Shown here in pieces: positions 17,590 through 26,488 of a stretch of 64,000 nt of DNA. This stretch comes from Gammaproteobacteria bacterium (GTDB taxonomy: Bacteria; Pseudomonadota; Gammaproteobacteria; Steroidobacterales; Steroidobacteraceae). The position numbers and the translations under genes are program-made. Location of the stretch: contig JAJFKF010000145.1 in the NCBI GenBank assembly GCA_021773365.1, forward strand, positions 24,290 to 88,289, read 5' to 3'. Position 1 is the stretch's first letter, and each line of letters opens with the position of its first letter. Under the pieces are notes generated by a model. The model was not told the DNA's origin. It saw only the letters and a list, made by a program, of their open reading frames with translations, and did not search any database.

Positions 17590-18630
17590 ATGGACGAACG
17601 ACAGATCGCCGAAGAAGCCGTGCAGTGGTTCGAGACGCTGAAGGCACCTGCGTCCGGCGCCCGACAGCACGCCGGGTTTGCGCAGTGGCTGAAGCGCTCG
17701 CCCCGCAATGTGCAGCATTTTTTGTTTGCCACCACGCTGGACCATAGTCTGCAGTCCATCGACCCGCAGCGCCGGCTCGACGTGGACGCCATGCTGGCCG
17801 AAGCCGGACAGACGGCCATTCCGATGCGCAAGACGCCTCTGCCGGCAACTGCACCACGGCTGCGCAAGACCGGCATCAGGCGCGCGGTCTGGCCGATTGC
17901 GGCCGGCATTGCCGCGACGTGCGCGCTTGCGGCGCTGCTGTGGCAGCAGACCACGAACACGAGCGGGCGCGGATCGTATGTCACAGCTGTCGGAGAACAA
18001 CGCACCTTCCAGCTGGCGGACGGTTCCATACTGCAGATGAATACCGGTTCGCGCGTGCAGGTTCGCTTCTCCGCACAGGCGCGCGATATCGAATTGCTGG
18101 AAGGCGAGGCGCTGTTCAAGGTGGCGCAGGAGGCGGCGCGCCCGTTCAGGGTGCAGGCCGGTGACAGCGTCATTCAGGCGCTGGGCACGCAGTTCAATGT
18201 TTATCGACGGAACAAGGAAGTGACGGTTGCCGTGCTGGAAGGCCGCGTGGCAGTGCATGCGGACAGTTCGCCGGCCGAAACCGGCAGTGCGGTCGCGGAG
18301 AAGCGCTCCGCCGTGCTGGCAGCCGGTGAAACCGCGCGGGTAGAGGACGGCGCGGTGAGTCGTGCGCAGAACACGGATATCTCCAATGCGGTGGCCTGGC
18401 GCCAGCGCCGACTGGTGTTCAAGGTCAGTCCGCTGGGAGAAGTGGTCGCCGAGTTCAACCGCTACAACCGCGCGCCCCGCCTGCGCCTCGATGGCATTGA
18501 CGGCAATGCGCGCCACTACACCGGCACATTCGACGCCGACGATCCGGAGTCACTGGCATTGCTGCTGTCGCAGGATGCAACGCTGGAAGTGCGGCGCGAC
18601 GGCGGGGAAATCGTCATCCGCCAGCGGTAG
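17590..18630 (+). CDS. FecR-family anti-sigma / signal transducer (module 4)
   Basis: A 346-residue FecR protein. The cytoplasmic domain is at about 6-52 (AVQWFETLKA...FAQWLKRSPRNVQHFL). One membrane helix lies at about 99-118. The periplasmic FecR domain opens with SYVTAVGEQRTFQLADGS and has ALFKVAQEAARPF, ALGTQFNVYRR and VLEGRVAV. The C-terminal part is WRQRRLVFKVSPLGEVVAEF. It ends the first array; a tRNA gene follows 63 bp later. Confidence 0.94.
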   Translation: MDERQIAEEAVQWFETLKAPASGARQHAGFAQWLKRSPRNVQHFLFATTLDHSLQSIDPQRRLDVDAMLAEAGQTAIPMRKTPLPATAPRLRKTGIRRAVWPIAAGIAATCALAALLWQQTTNTSGRGSYVTAVGEQRTFQLADGSILQMNTGSRVQVRFSAQARDIELLEGEALFKVAQEAARPFRVQAGDSVIQALGTQFNVYRRNKEVTVAVLEGRVAVHADSSPAETGSAVAEKRSAVLAAGETARVEDGAVSRAQNTDISNAVAWRQRRLVFKVSPLGEVVAEFNRYNRAPRLRLDGIDGNARHYTGTFDADDPESLALLLSQDATLEVRRDGGEIVIRQR

Positions 18631-18693
18631 GAGGCTTCCCTTGCCTCTTTTCCAATCAATCAGTTAGCATTCGCGCCCCTCGCGGAATCCAGC

Positions 18694-18769
18694 GCCGGAA
18701 TAGCTCAGTTGGTAGAGCAGCGCATTCGTAATGCGAAGGTCGTAGGTTCGACTCCTATTTCCGGCACCA
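18694..18769 (+). tRNA. tRNA-Thr (anticodon CGT)
   Basis: A 76-nt cloverleaf. The acceptor stem GCCGGAA pairs with TTCCGGC, with discriminator A and an encoded CCA. The D-arm contains AGCTCAGTTGGTAGAGC. The anticodon loop is TTCGTAA with CGT at 18727-18729. The T-arm contains GGTTCGACTCC. The sequence is close to Escherichia coli thrW, which also reads ACG. Confidence 0.97.
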
Positions 18770-18798
18770 CTTCCTCCCGATCAGGGCCTTGCTGCAGG

Positions 18799-19215
18799 TC
18801 AGGCCTTCTTCCGCAGTCGCAGCACGACTTCCACGCCCGCCAGCTCCATGCCTTCGGGTGGGGCGGGCAGGCGCTGGAACTGGACTTCCGGCGCCTGCAC
18901 GTCGATGAGTTCGCCGGTATCCAGGTTGTGGAAGTGGTAGTGGGTGTCGGTGTTGGAGTCGAAGCAGGCCCGCTGGGGGTCGACGGAAATCTGTCTCAGC
19001 AGACCGCGGGAGGCAAACAGATTCAAGGTGTTATAGACGGTGGCCTTGGAGATACGGGCCCCGCCTGCCCGCAGGCCGGCGAGCACCTGCTCTGGGGTGG
19101 CGTGCTGTGCCTCACCGAACAGCAGCTCGCCCACCTTGATCCGCTGCGCCGTGGGCGCGATGCCATGGGACTGCAGCACCTGGACCACGTACTCCGGGTC
19201 GGCGTAACGCGGCAT
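18799..19215 (-). CDS. Fur-superfamily transcriptional regulator without the structural Cys motif
   Basis: A 138-residue Fur-superfamily protein. The N-terminal winged helix has APTAQRIKVGELLF and the recognition helix ISKATVYNTLNLFASRGLL (about 55-73). The dimerisation domain carries the His cluster THYHFH at 91-96 but no CxxC pair, so it lacks the structural zinc site of classical Fur or Zur. This resembles the Irr/PerR-like branch, in which metal or haem controls DNA binding. The ATG at 19215 was chosen for its GGAG sequence 9 nt upstream and typical length. It is divergent from fimT. An iron-linked regulator beside an array of TonB receptors is suggestive, but no target site was identified. 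Confidence 0.85.
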   Translation of the reverse strand: MPRYADPEYVVQVLQSHGIAPTAQRIKVGELLFGEAQHATPEQVLAGLRAGGARISKATVYNTLNLFASRGLLRQISVDPQRACFDSNTDTHYHFHNLDTGELIDVQAPEVQFQRLPAPPEGMELAGVEVVLRLRKKA

Positions 19216-19415
19216 CGGTTCTCCGGGAGCAGCATGCGGCATGGGCGGCATTATAAGCATCGATGGCAAATGGATGCCCGCAGGCCCGCGGACGCATTTC
19301 ACACTGCCTGCAAGGGGTCGATCCCGCAGGTAAACAAACTGTAACCGGCTGCCCTGCCGGGCCATGCTGGAGCTGAAGGTTGCGGCCATGCTGATCCCGC
19401 AACAAGGAGGTTGCC

Positions 19416-20027
19416 ATGCATGCAGGATGCTTTTCTCTGCGGGTCTGTCCCCGTCCGCACCCGCGCGGCGCACCATACTCATGGCCGCGCGGCGTTCGCG
19501 GCTTCACATTGCTGGAGCTGATGCTGACCTGCGCCATCGTCGCCGTGCTGGCCGGTGTGGCCACCCCCTCCTTCCGCGACTACCTGGCCAATGCTCGACG
19601 CACCTCGCAGGTCAATGCGCTGGTCCATGCCCTGCACGCCTCACGCAGTGCAGCCATCCGGCGAGGGCAGCCGGTGGTGCTGTGCAAAAGTGTCGACGGC
19701 CGACACTGCGCAGCCACGGGCGAGTGGAGCGAGGGGTGGATCGCCTTCGCCAATCTTGATCGGGACAGTCCGGCCGTCGTGGATCCAGGAGAGCCCGTGC
19801 TGCTGCATCAGCCGGCGGTGCAGCGGCTGCACATCCGTGGCAACCGCGATGCCATCATCTACTGGCCGGTGTCGCGCGCCGGCACCACGGCCAGCTTCAC
19901 CTTCTGCGATGCGCGCGGTCCGGCGACCGCCCGGGCGGTGATCGTCAGCCAGACCGGGCGGCCGCGGACATCCGATCGCGACGCCTCCGGCAAGGCGCTG
20001 GTTTGTGCCGCGGCTTCGCGGGACTGA
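19416..20027 (+). CDS. fimT: Minor type IV pilin, FimT/GspH family
   Basis: A 203-residue pseudopilin. The prepilin peptidase site is G29-FTLLE (cleavage before F30, Glu at +5), followed by a hydrophobic helix LMLTCAIVAVLAGVATPSF. A GspH-type C-terminal domain holds several Cys residues. The leader is long (29 residues), but the start has a perfect AAGGAGG sequence 7 nt upstream. It heads a pilin operon, with pilV starting 5 bp after its stop. FimT/FimU proteins prime pilus assembly, and some bind DNA during natural transformation. Confidence 0.85.
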   Translation: MHAGCFSLRVCPRPHPRGAPYSWPRGVRGFTLLELMLTCAIVAVLAGVATPSFRDYLANARRTSQVNALVHALHASRSAAIRRGQPVVLCKSVDGRHCAATGEWSEGWIAFANLDRDSPAVVDPGEPVLLHQPAVQRLHIRGNRDAIIYWPVSRAGTTASFTFCDARGPATARAVIVSQTGRPRTSDRDASGKALVCAAASRD

Positions 20028-20031
20028 CGCC

Positions 20032-20499
20032 ATGCGCGGCTTCAGCATGATCGAGACACTGGTGGCGCTGGTGGTGCTGTCGCTGGGCTTGCTGGGCATT
20101 GCGCGGCTGTTTGTTGAAGGCATGGCCGACAACCGCTCCGCACTGCACCGCGCACAGGCCGTACACCTGGCGCGCGATCTGGCCGAGCGCATCCGCGCCA
20201 ATCGGGGCGCCGGCATGGGAGGTGACGCTTACCTGTTGAATGCGAACGGCGAGCCCCTGCTGCAGGACTGCATCACCGCCGTAGCCGGCTGCACGCCCAT
20301 CGCACTGGCGCAGGATGATCTGTCGCGCTGGCTGGTGGCCATTCATGACACGCTGCCGGGAGACGGCAGCCGCACGCCGGGAGGAACCGTGGCGGTGAAC
20401 ACCGCCACCACGCCGGCGACATACACCATCACCGTTTTCTGGTCCGAACCCGGCGCCGGCGAGCGCAGCTTCGTGCTGCAGGTGCAGGTGCAGGCATGA
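20032..20499 (+). CDS. pilV: Minor type IV pilin PilV
   Basis: A 155-residue minor pilin. A very short leader (MRG) precedes cleavage before F4-SMIE, with the hydrophobic helix TLVALVVLSLGLLGIARLF. The domain following it matches the PilV family (QAVHLARDLAERIRANRGAG), including the characteristic ARDLAERIRAN segment. An upstream ATG at 20005 would overlap fimT and displace the leader, so the ATG at 20032 was chosen. Its stop overlaps the pilW start in an ATGA junction. Confidence 0.88.
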   Translation: MRGFSMIETLVALVVLSLGLLGIARLFVEGMADNRSALHRAQAVHLARDLAERIRANRGAGMGGDAYLLNANGEPLLQDCITAVAGCTPIALAQDDLSRWLVAIHDTLPGDGSRTPGGTVAVNTATTPATYTITVFWSEPGAGERSFVLQVQVQA

Positions 20500-21512
20500 G
20501 AGCGCGCGGCATGGGGCTGATCGAACTGATGCTGGCATTGGCCATCGGCGCCTTCCTCATCGCCGGGGCGGTTACGGTCTACGTGCGCAGCTGCGCAACG
20601 TACGCCATCAATGAAACCATCGCACGCATGCAGGAAGCGGCGCGCTTCGCGTTGAACACGCTGGAACCGGAGGTACGCCTGGCCGGATTCTGGGGGCTGA
20701 CCGGCGACGCGATGCATATCCGCGGGACGATCGATCACTCACCGCTTTCCCTGTCCAGTAGCGCGGAACGTTGCGGCGCAGGCTTCGCGCTGAATCTGCG
20801 CAGGCCAGTCGAAACGGCGAACAACACCTATCCGCTGCCCTGCGCGGCTGCGGGCGGCGGCGCACTGTCCGGGACCGACACGCTGCTCGTGCGCCATGCG
20901 CAAACCGGAACCTCGCCACCGGACGGAGAGCGGCTGCAGGTGTACACAGCACGAAACGGACAGGCTGATGCGGTGTTCCTGGCAGGCAGCGCGCCGGGCC
21001 CGCTGGCAGTCGATCCGTTGTCTGGCGCCCAGGCCCAGGTACGCGATCTGGTCGCGCAGGCGTACTACATCGCCCGCAATGCCAACGGACAGACGGGCCT
21101 GCCCGCGCTGCGTCGCAAGACCCTGCAGGGCGGTGCTGCGGGCCCGCGCATTGGTGACGAGGAACTCATGCCCGGCGTGGAGGACCTGCAGGTACAGCTG
21201 GGCATTGATCCGGGCGTTGATGAAGACGGCGATGGCATTCCTGATGATCTCAACGCAGACGGTCAGCCGGATCGCCATGCCGGGGTAGCCGCACGGTACG
21301 TCAATCCGGGCGATCCGGCGCTGGCATCAGCCAGGGTGGTGGCGGTCCGGCTGTGGATCAGGGTGCGGGCCGATGCGGCAGAGCCCGGATACAGCGACAC
21401 TAAAACGTACAACTATGCGGATGTGAGTTTCAGTCCCGCCGGCGAAGACGCCGCCTACCGCCGCCTGCTGATATCCCGCACCATTCGCCTGCGCAACGCC
21501 GGCCCGTCATGA
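20496..21512 (+). CDS. pilW: Minor type IV pilin PilW
   Basis: A 338-residue PilW-family protein. The leader MRARG is cleaved before M6-GLIE, followed by the hydrophobic helix LMLALAIGAFLIAGAVTVYV. The large C-terminal domain has a conserved start (MQEAARFALNTLEPEVRLAGFWG) and an Asp-rich stretch, PGVDEDGDGIPDDLNADGQP, resembling a calcium-binding loop. It overlaps pilV and pilX by 4 nt at each end, so the four genes form a tightly coupled operon. Confidence 0.9.
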   Translation: MRARGMGLIELMLALAIGAFLIAGAVTVYVRSCATYAINETIARMQEAARFALNTLEPEVRLAGFWGLTGDAMHIRGTIDHSPLSLSSSAERCGAGFALNLRRPVETANNTYPLPCAAAGGGALSGTDTLLVRHAQTGTSPPDGERLQVYTARNGQADAVFLAGSAPGPLAVDPLSGAQAQVRDLVAQAYYIARNANGQTGLPALRRKTLQGGAAGPRIGDEELMPGVEDLQVQLGIDPGVDEDGDGIPDDLNADGQPDRHAGVAARYVNPGDPALASARVVAVRLWIRVRADAAEPGYSDTKTYNYADVSFSPAGEDAAYRRLLISRTIRLRNAGPS

Positions 21513-22057
21513 GCGCGAACCGACAAACCGGCGCTGCGCTCGTGATCTGCCTGATGCTGCTTTCAGTGCTGACGCTGCTGGCCACCTCCACGCTGGGCAC
21601 GGCAGCCATTGCGCTGGCGCTCGCCGGCAACGACCAGTACCAGACCCGCGCATTCGAGGCGGCGGAGGCGGGCATCGAACGAGCAATCGCCGTGATTGCT
21701 GCAGGTGGCGCAACGCCCGGGACAATCGCCAGCACAATTGCCGGCACACTCGCCAGCGGCGACAGCTATGAGGCCGTGATCCGCATGCGTGGCACAACCG
21801 CGCCGCCGCCCGGCTATCTCGATACCTTCACGGCCGAACATTTTGAAATAGAGAGCACCGGCACATCGCTGCGCGATGCACAAACAACGCTGGTACAGGG
21901 CCTGTTCCGTGTGCAGCCCCCTGCAGTCGGCGGCGAAACCACGCCCGGCGCACCACCGGCCTGCCTGCCGGGCATCGAACTGCGGCTGAATCTGTGCGTG
22001 GAAACAGGCTGGACCGTGCGCACGTACTGGCGCACGGCGGCAGCTGCAGGCACATAG
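21509..22057 (+). CDS. pilX: Minor type IV pilin PilX
   Basis: A 182-residue PilX-type protein. The N-terminus QTGAALVICLMLLSVLTLLA is the PilX helix, without the Glu of ordinary pilins, followed by the family block YQTRAFEAAEAGIERAI. It is the last gene of the operon. In Pseudomonas and Xanthomonas the next gene is the large adhesin pilY1 and then pilE. Here the strand carries only a DUF4160 scrap and then the convergent ispH, so PilY1 must be encoded elsewhere or be absent. Confidence 0.87.
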   Translation: MSANRQTGAALVICLMLLSVLTLLATSTLGTAAIALALAGNDQYQTRAFEAAEAGIERAIAVIAAGGATPGTIASTIAGTLASGDSYEAVIRMRGTTAPPPGYLDTFTAEHFEIESTGTSLRDAQTTLVQGLFRVQPPAVGGETTPGAPPACLPGIELRLNLCVETGWTVRTYWRTAAAAGT

Positions 22058-22070
22058 CTACACGGGGAGG

Positions 22071-22175
22071 ATGGCCATGCCTGTCATTTCAAGTTTCTGC
22101 GGCATCATTATCCGTATGTACTACTTCGACACGCAGCAGCACTCGATGCCACATATTCATGCGTGTGATCAGCGC
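22071..22175 (+). pseudogene. DUF4160 N-terminal fragment
   Basis: After a GGGGAGG ribosome-binding site, the first 30 codons read MPVISSFCGIIIRMYYFDTQ followed by a HIHA motif. This is the start of DUF4160 proteins (usually about 80-90 residues, often paired with DUF2442). After HIHA the similarity stops and the frame runs into the antisense of ispH. The fragment is truncated and its partner gene is missing. Confidence 0.7.
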
Positions 22176-22183
22176 GCAGGCGC

Positions 22184-23146
22184 TCAGCCGTCCGTCACAC
22201 CCGGCGCTTCTTTCTTGCGCAGTTCCCTGGGCAGGGCAAAGACGATGCTCTCGGTGCGGCCCTGCGATTCGTTGACCGTCTCGCCGCCCCACTCCTGCAG
22301 ACGCGCCACCACCTGTTGCACCAGGATCTCCGGCGCCGAGGCGCCGGCGGTCACGCCCACGGCCTGCCTGCCTTCGAACCACTCGCGGCGCAGGTTCTCC
22401 GCGCCGTCGATGAGATAACCGGGAATGCCGCGCTTGTCGGCGATCTCGCGCAGGCGATTCGAATTGGAACTGGTGGGCGAGCCGACCACCAGCAGCACAT
22501 CGCAGCGCTCCAGCAGGTTCTTCACCGCGTCCTGGCGATTCTGCGTGGCGTAGCAGATGTCCTCCTTGCGCGGACTGCTCAACGACGGAAAACGCCGGCG
22601 CAGCGCTTCGACCACGCGCGCGGTGTCATCGACCGACAGTGTGGTCTGCGTGACGAAGGCCAGACGATCCGGATCGCGAATCTGCAGCGCGGCGACATCT
22701 TCAGGCTTCTCCACGAGATGAATATGACCGCCAGACGCAACATCGAACTGGCCCATGGTGCCTTCCACTTCCGGATGTCCCGCATGGCCGATGAGCACCA
22801 CATCACGCGCCTCGCGCGCGTAGCGGGTGACCTCCATGTGTACCTTGGTCACCAGCGGACAGGTGGCATCGAAGACCTTGAAATTGCGCCGCTGTGCTTC
22901 CTCCTGCACCGCGCGCGGCACGCCGTGGGCACTGAAGATCAGCGTGGCCTCATCCGGCACATCGTCGAGATTCTCGATGAATACCGCGCCGAGCGCGCGC
23001 AGCCGGTCGACGACGAAACGGTTGTGCACCACCTCATGGCGCACGTAGATCGGCGCGCCGAACAGCGACAGCGCCCGCTCGACGATGTCGATGGCGCGAT
23101 CGACGCCAGCACAGAAGCCGCGGGGATTGGCCAGGTGAATCTGCAT
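22184..23146 (-). CDS. ispH: 4-hydroxy-3-methylbut-2-enyl diphosphate reductase
   Basis: A 320-residue IspH, full length. It catalyses the last step of the MEP isoprenoid pathway, giving IPP and DMAPP. The three iron-sulfur cysteines are present in [24 protein letters not shown] and [11 protein letters not shown]. The acid-base Glu is in [12 protein letters not shown], and substrate-binding [10 protein letters not shown] is intact. It lies 10 bp downstream of lspA and closes the murJ-ribF-ileS-lspA-ispH operon. The fkpB gene that often lies between lspA and ispH in gammaproteobacteria is absent. Confidence 0.97.
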   Translation of the reverse strand: MQIHLANPRGFCAGVDRAIDIVERALSLFGAPIYVRHEVVHNRFVVDRLRALGAVFIENLDDVPDEATLIFSAHGVPRAVQEEAQRRNFKVFDATCPLVTKVHMEVTRYAREARDVVLIGHAGHPEVEGTMGQFDVASGGHIHLVEKPEDVAALQIRDPDRLAFVTQTTLSVDDTARVVEALRRRFPSLSSPRKEDICYATQNRQDAVKNLLERCDVLLVVGSPTSSNSNRLREIADKRGIPGYLIDGAENLRREWFEGRQAVGVTAGASAPEILVQQVVARLQEWGGETVNESQGRTESIVFALPRELRKKEAPGVTDG

Positions 23147-23156
23147 GCTTTTCCGG

Positions 23157-23663
23157 TCAGCCCTTCTTGCGCCTCATGTCCAGCAAGGCATCTAGTATCA
23201 ACAGCCCCGCACCCACGGTAATGGCGGTATCGGCCACATTGAAGGCGGGAAAATGCGCCTCGCCCCAGTGAAAATGAATGAAGTCCACTACATGCCCATG
23301 CAGGATGCGGTCAATGGCGTTGCCCAGCGCACCGCCCAGAACCAGCGCCAGGCCCGAGGCCAGCAGCGGCTGGCCGCGCCGCGGCAGGCGCTGCAGCCAC
23401 ACGGCAATCACCACCGACACCACAGAAGCCAGGCCGACAAAAAACCATCGCTGCCAGTCCGGCCCCCCGGCCATGATGCTGAAGGCCGCGCCGGTATTGT
23501 ACAGGTGCGTGATCTCCAGCACCGGCAGCACCGCGATGATGTCGAACAGCTCCAGCTGCGCGACGATGGCCGCCTTGGTGATCTGGTCGAACAGAATCAC
23601 CAGCAGCGACAGGGCCAGCCAGCGCAGCGCGCCCAGGTGCTCCCGCCAGGCAGAATCGGTCAT
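23157..23663 (-). CDS. lspA: Lipoprotein signal peptidase
   Basis: A 168-residue inner-membrane aspartyl protease that removes signal peptides from prolipoproteins. Four hydrophobic segments are visible. The catalytic aspartates lie in [13 protein letters not shown] and [14 protein letters not shown], with conserved [12 protein letters not shown]. It overlaps ileS by 4 nt and is followed by ispH after 10 bp, the usual arrangement. Confidence 0.97.
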   Translation of the reverse strand: MTDSAWREHLGALRWLALSLLVILFDQITKAAIVAQLELFDIIAVLPVLEITHLYNTGAAFSIMAGGPDWQRWFFVGLASVVSVVIAVWLQRLPRRGQPLLASGLALVLGGALGNAIDRILHGHVVDFIHFHWGEAHFPAFNVADTAITVGAGLLILDALLDMRRKKG

Positions 23664-26488
23664 GCGAATACCCTCGTTTCTCCCGGACCTTCAACGTTCA
23701 GCGCACATCGCCCGCACAGCTGCGGATGCCGGACGTCGGCGCCCACGTCCGCGCGCTTGTGCCAGCAACGCACACATTTGTTTGCCGCGGCCGGATGCAC
23801 GCGAATCCACACGCCGGACTTCGCCACATGGGAAGCCGCATGCGCATCCTCTGGCGCGTGTGTCACTTCCTGCACGGTGGCTGCCGAGGCAATCAGCAGG
23901 AAGCGCAATTCCTCGCCCAGCACGGTCAGGCGGGCCAGATGTTCCGCGGTGCAGAACACGGCCACTTCCGTATCGAGCGAGGAACCGACCGCACCGGCGC
24001 CACGCAAGACTTCGATCTGACCGGCAACGTCGGTGCGCAGGTCGATGAAGGCCTGCCAGTCGATGGACTCCGGAGGCGCGGGGGGCGCGGGCAACCCGGC
24101 CCACTGCGACAGGAACACCGACTCGGCCCGTTCACCCGGCAGGAAACGCCACAGCTCTTCGGCCGTGAAACTCAGTATCGGCGCCAGCCATCGCGCCATG
24201 GCCTCGGCCATCCAGTACAGCACCGTCTGCGCCGAGCGGCGCGCCAGGCTGTCCTCGCGCAGGGTGTACAAACGATCCTTGAGCACATCCAGATAGAATC
24301 CCCCCAGATCCACTACACAGAAGTTGTGCACCTTTTGATAAATCAGGTGGAACTGATAGTTGCGATACGCAGCGACGATCTCCTCCTGCATCTGAATGGT
24401 GCGCGCCAGCGCCCAGGCATCCAGCGGCAGCAACTGCTGCGGCTCCAGCAGATGCTGCCGGGGATCAAATTTGTGCAGGTTGCCCACCAGGTAGCGGAAG
24501 GTATTGCGCATACGGCGGTAGGAATCCGCCGCACGGTTGAGAATCTCGTTCGACACGCCGATCTCACCGCTGTAATCCGTGGCCGCCACCCACAGGCGCA
24601 GGATGTCCGCGCCGAGTGCATTGACCACCTTCTGCGGAGAAACGACATTGCCCATGGACTTGGACATCTTGCGGCCCTTCTCATCCACGGTGAAGCCGTG
24701 CGTGAGCACCGCCCGGTAAGGCGCGCAGCCATGCTGCGCCACCGAAGTCAGCAGCGAGCTGTGAAACCAGCCGCGATGCTGATCGGAGCCTTCCAGGTAC
24801 AGGTCCGCCGGCACGGTCATCTCCGGGCGCATGCGCGCCAGGCAGTGATGCATCAGTCCGGAGTCCACCCAGACGTCCATCACATCGGGCACCTTCTCAT
24901 ACTGAGCCGCCTCATCACCGAGCAGCTCGGCCGCCTCCATGTCGAACCAGGCATCGATGCCGCCCTGCTCCACCCGCTCCGCCACCGCCTCCAGCAGTTC
25001 AGGCGTGCGTGGATGCAACTCACCACTTTCGCGATGAATGAACAAGGCAATGGGCACACCCCAGGTGCGCTGACGCGAGATGCACCAGTCCGGGCGGTTC
25101 TCGATCATGCCGTAAATGCGCTGCTCGCCCCAGGCGGGCATCCAGCGCACCTTGCCGATTTCCGCCAACGCCTGCGCGCGCAATCCCTTCTGCTCCATGC
25201 CGATGAACCATTGCGGAGTGGCGCGGAAGATCACCGGTGTCTTGTGGCGCCAGCAATGCGGATAGCTGTGACGGTATGCCTCATGCCTGAGCAACTGACC
25301 ACGCTGTTCCAGCGTCTCGACCACCTGTTTGTTGGCCTCCCAGACCGTAAGACCGGCAAACAGCGGCGTGGCGGGCAGGAAGCGGCCATCGCCGCCCACA
25401 GGATTGTCGAGCGGCAGCCCGTACTGCTGTCCGACGGCAAAGTCCTCCTGGCCGTGGCCGGGCGCGGTGTGTACGGCGCCGGTACCGGCCTCCAGGGTGA
25501 CATGCTCGCCCAGGATCACCGGCACCTGGCGGTCATAGAAAGGATGCTGCAGCTGCAACCCCTCCAGCACGCGGCCCTCGACCTGCGCGACGTCCTGCCA
25601 GTCGGCGATTTCATAGCGCTGCATGCAGGCGGCAGCAAGATCGCTGGCGAGAATGAGGTGTTCGCCGGTGGCGACTTGTAGCAATGAGTACTTCAACTCC
25701 GCGTGCAGCGCCACCGCCTGATTGGCGGGCAGGGTCCACGGCGTGGTGGTCCAGATGACCGCGGCCGCCTTGCCCTGCAGTGGCGTCTGCAGTCCAAAGC
25801 GCTTGCTGACTTCGCCGGTATCCACGGCATCGAAACGCACATCCACTGCCGGCGAGGTTTTCTCCTCGTACTCGACCTCTGCCTCGGCCAATGCGGAGCG
25901 GCAGTCCAGACACCAGTACACCGGCTTGAACCCTTTATAAAGGTGTCCGTTGCGGATGATCTGCGCGAATGCGCGCAGCTGCTCGGCCTCGTACTGCGGC
26001 ATCATCGTCAGATACGGCCGCGACCAGTCGCCCATCACACCCAGTCGACGAAAGTCCTCGCGCTGTGCATCCACCTGCGTCTGCGCATAGGCGCGGCAGG
26101 CCGCGCGGAAGGCACGCGCATCGAGCTTCCTGCCCACGCGGCCGTGCTTTTTCTCCACCTGCAACTCGATGGGCAGGCCGTGACAGTCCCAGCCCGGGAT
26201 GTACGGCGCATCGTAGCCATCGAGCGTGCGCGACTTGACGATGATGTCCTTGAGCACCTTGTTGACCGCATGCCCGATGTGGATGGCGCCGTTTGCATAC
26301 GGCGGCCCGTCGGGGAGGATGAAAGTCGGCCGGCCCTTGGCAGCCGCACGCAGCTTGCCGTACACATCCTGCTGCTCCCAATGCGCCAGCTGCTCCGGCT
26401 CGCGCTGCGCTAGGTTCGCCTTCATCGGCAGATCCGTGTGCGGCAGGTTCAGCGTATTTTTGTAGTCTCTGGTTTCTTGTTCGCTCAT
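23660..26488 (-). CDS. ileS: Isoleucyl-tRNA synthetase
   Basis: A 942-residue class I synthetase of bacterial length. The HIGH motif is in PYANGAIHIGHAVNKVL and the KMSKS motif in DEKGRKMSKSMGNVV. The editing domain contains WTTTPWTLPANQA. The C-terminal zinc site has CVRCW and CGRC. It overlaps ribF upstream and lspA downstream by 4 nt each, so it is translated as part of the operon. Confidence 0.98.
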   Translation of the reverse strand: MSEQETRDYKNTLNLPHTDLPMKANLAQREPEQLAHWEQQDVYGKLRAAAKGRPTFILPDGPPYANGAIHIGHAVNKVLKDIIVKSRTLDGYDAPYIPGWDCHGLPIELQVEKKHGRVGRKLDARAFRAACRAYAQTQVDAQREDFRRLGVMGDWSRPYLTMMPQYEAEQLRAFAQIIRNGHLYKGFKPVYWCLDCRSALAEAEVEYEEKTSPAVDVRFDAVDTGEVSKRFGLQTPLQGKAAAVIWTTTPWTLPANQAVALHAELKYSLLQVATGEHLILASDLAAACMQRYEIADWQDVAQVEGRVLEGLQLQHPFYDRQVPVILGEHVTLEAGTGAVHTAPGHGQEDFAVGQQYGLPLDNPVGGDGRFLPATPLFAGLTVWEANKQVVETLEQRGQLLRHEAYRHSYPHCWRHKTPVIFRATPQWFIGMEQKGLRAQALAEIGKVRWMPAWGEQRIYGMIENRPDWCISRQRTWGVPIALFIHRESGELHPRTPELLEAVAERVEQGGIDAWFDMEAAELLGDEAAQYEKVPDVMDVWVDSGLMHHCLARMRPEMTVPADLYLEGSDQHRGWFHSSLLTSVAQHGCAPYRAVLTHGFTVDEKGRKMSKSMGNVVSPQKVVNALGADILRLWVAATDYSGEIGVSNEILNRAADSYRRMRNTFRYLVGNLHKFDPRQHLLEPQQLLPLDAWALARTIQMQEEIVAAYRNYQFHLIYQKVHNFCVVDLGGFYLDVLKDRLYTLREDSLARRSAQTVLYWMAEAMARWLAPILSFTAEELWRFLPGERAESVFLSQWAGLPAPPAPPESIDWQAFIDLRTDVAGQIEVLRGAGAVGSSLDTEVAVFCTAEHLARLTVLGEELRFLLIASAATVQEVTHAPEDAHAASHVAKSGVWIRVHPAAANKCVRCWHKRADVGADVRHPQLCGRCALNVEGPGETRVFA

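Noticed and set aside
23726..25681. 651-codon open frame on the plus strand
   Set aside because: It lies wholly opposite ileS, which has all its catalytic motifs. The frame shows no recognisable domain.
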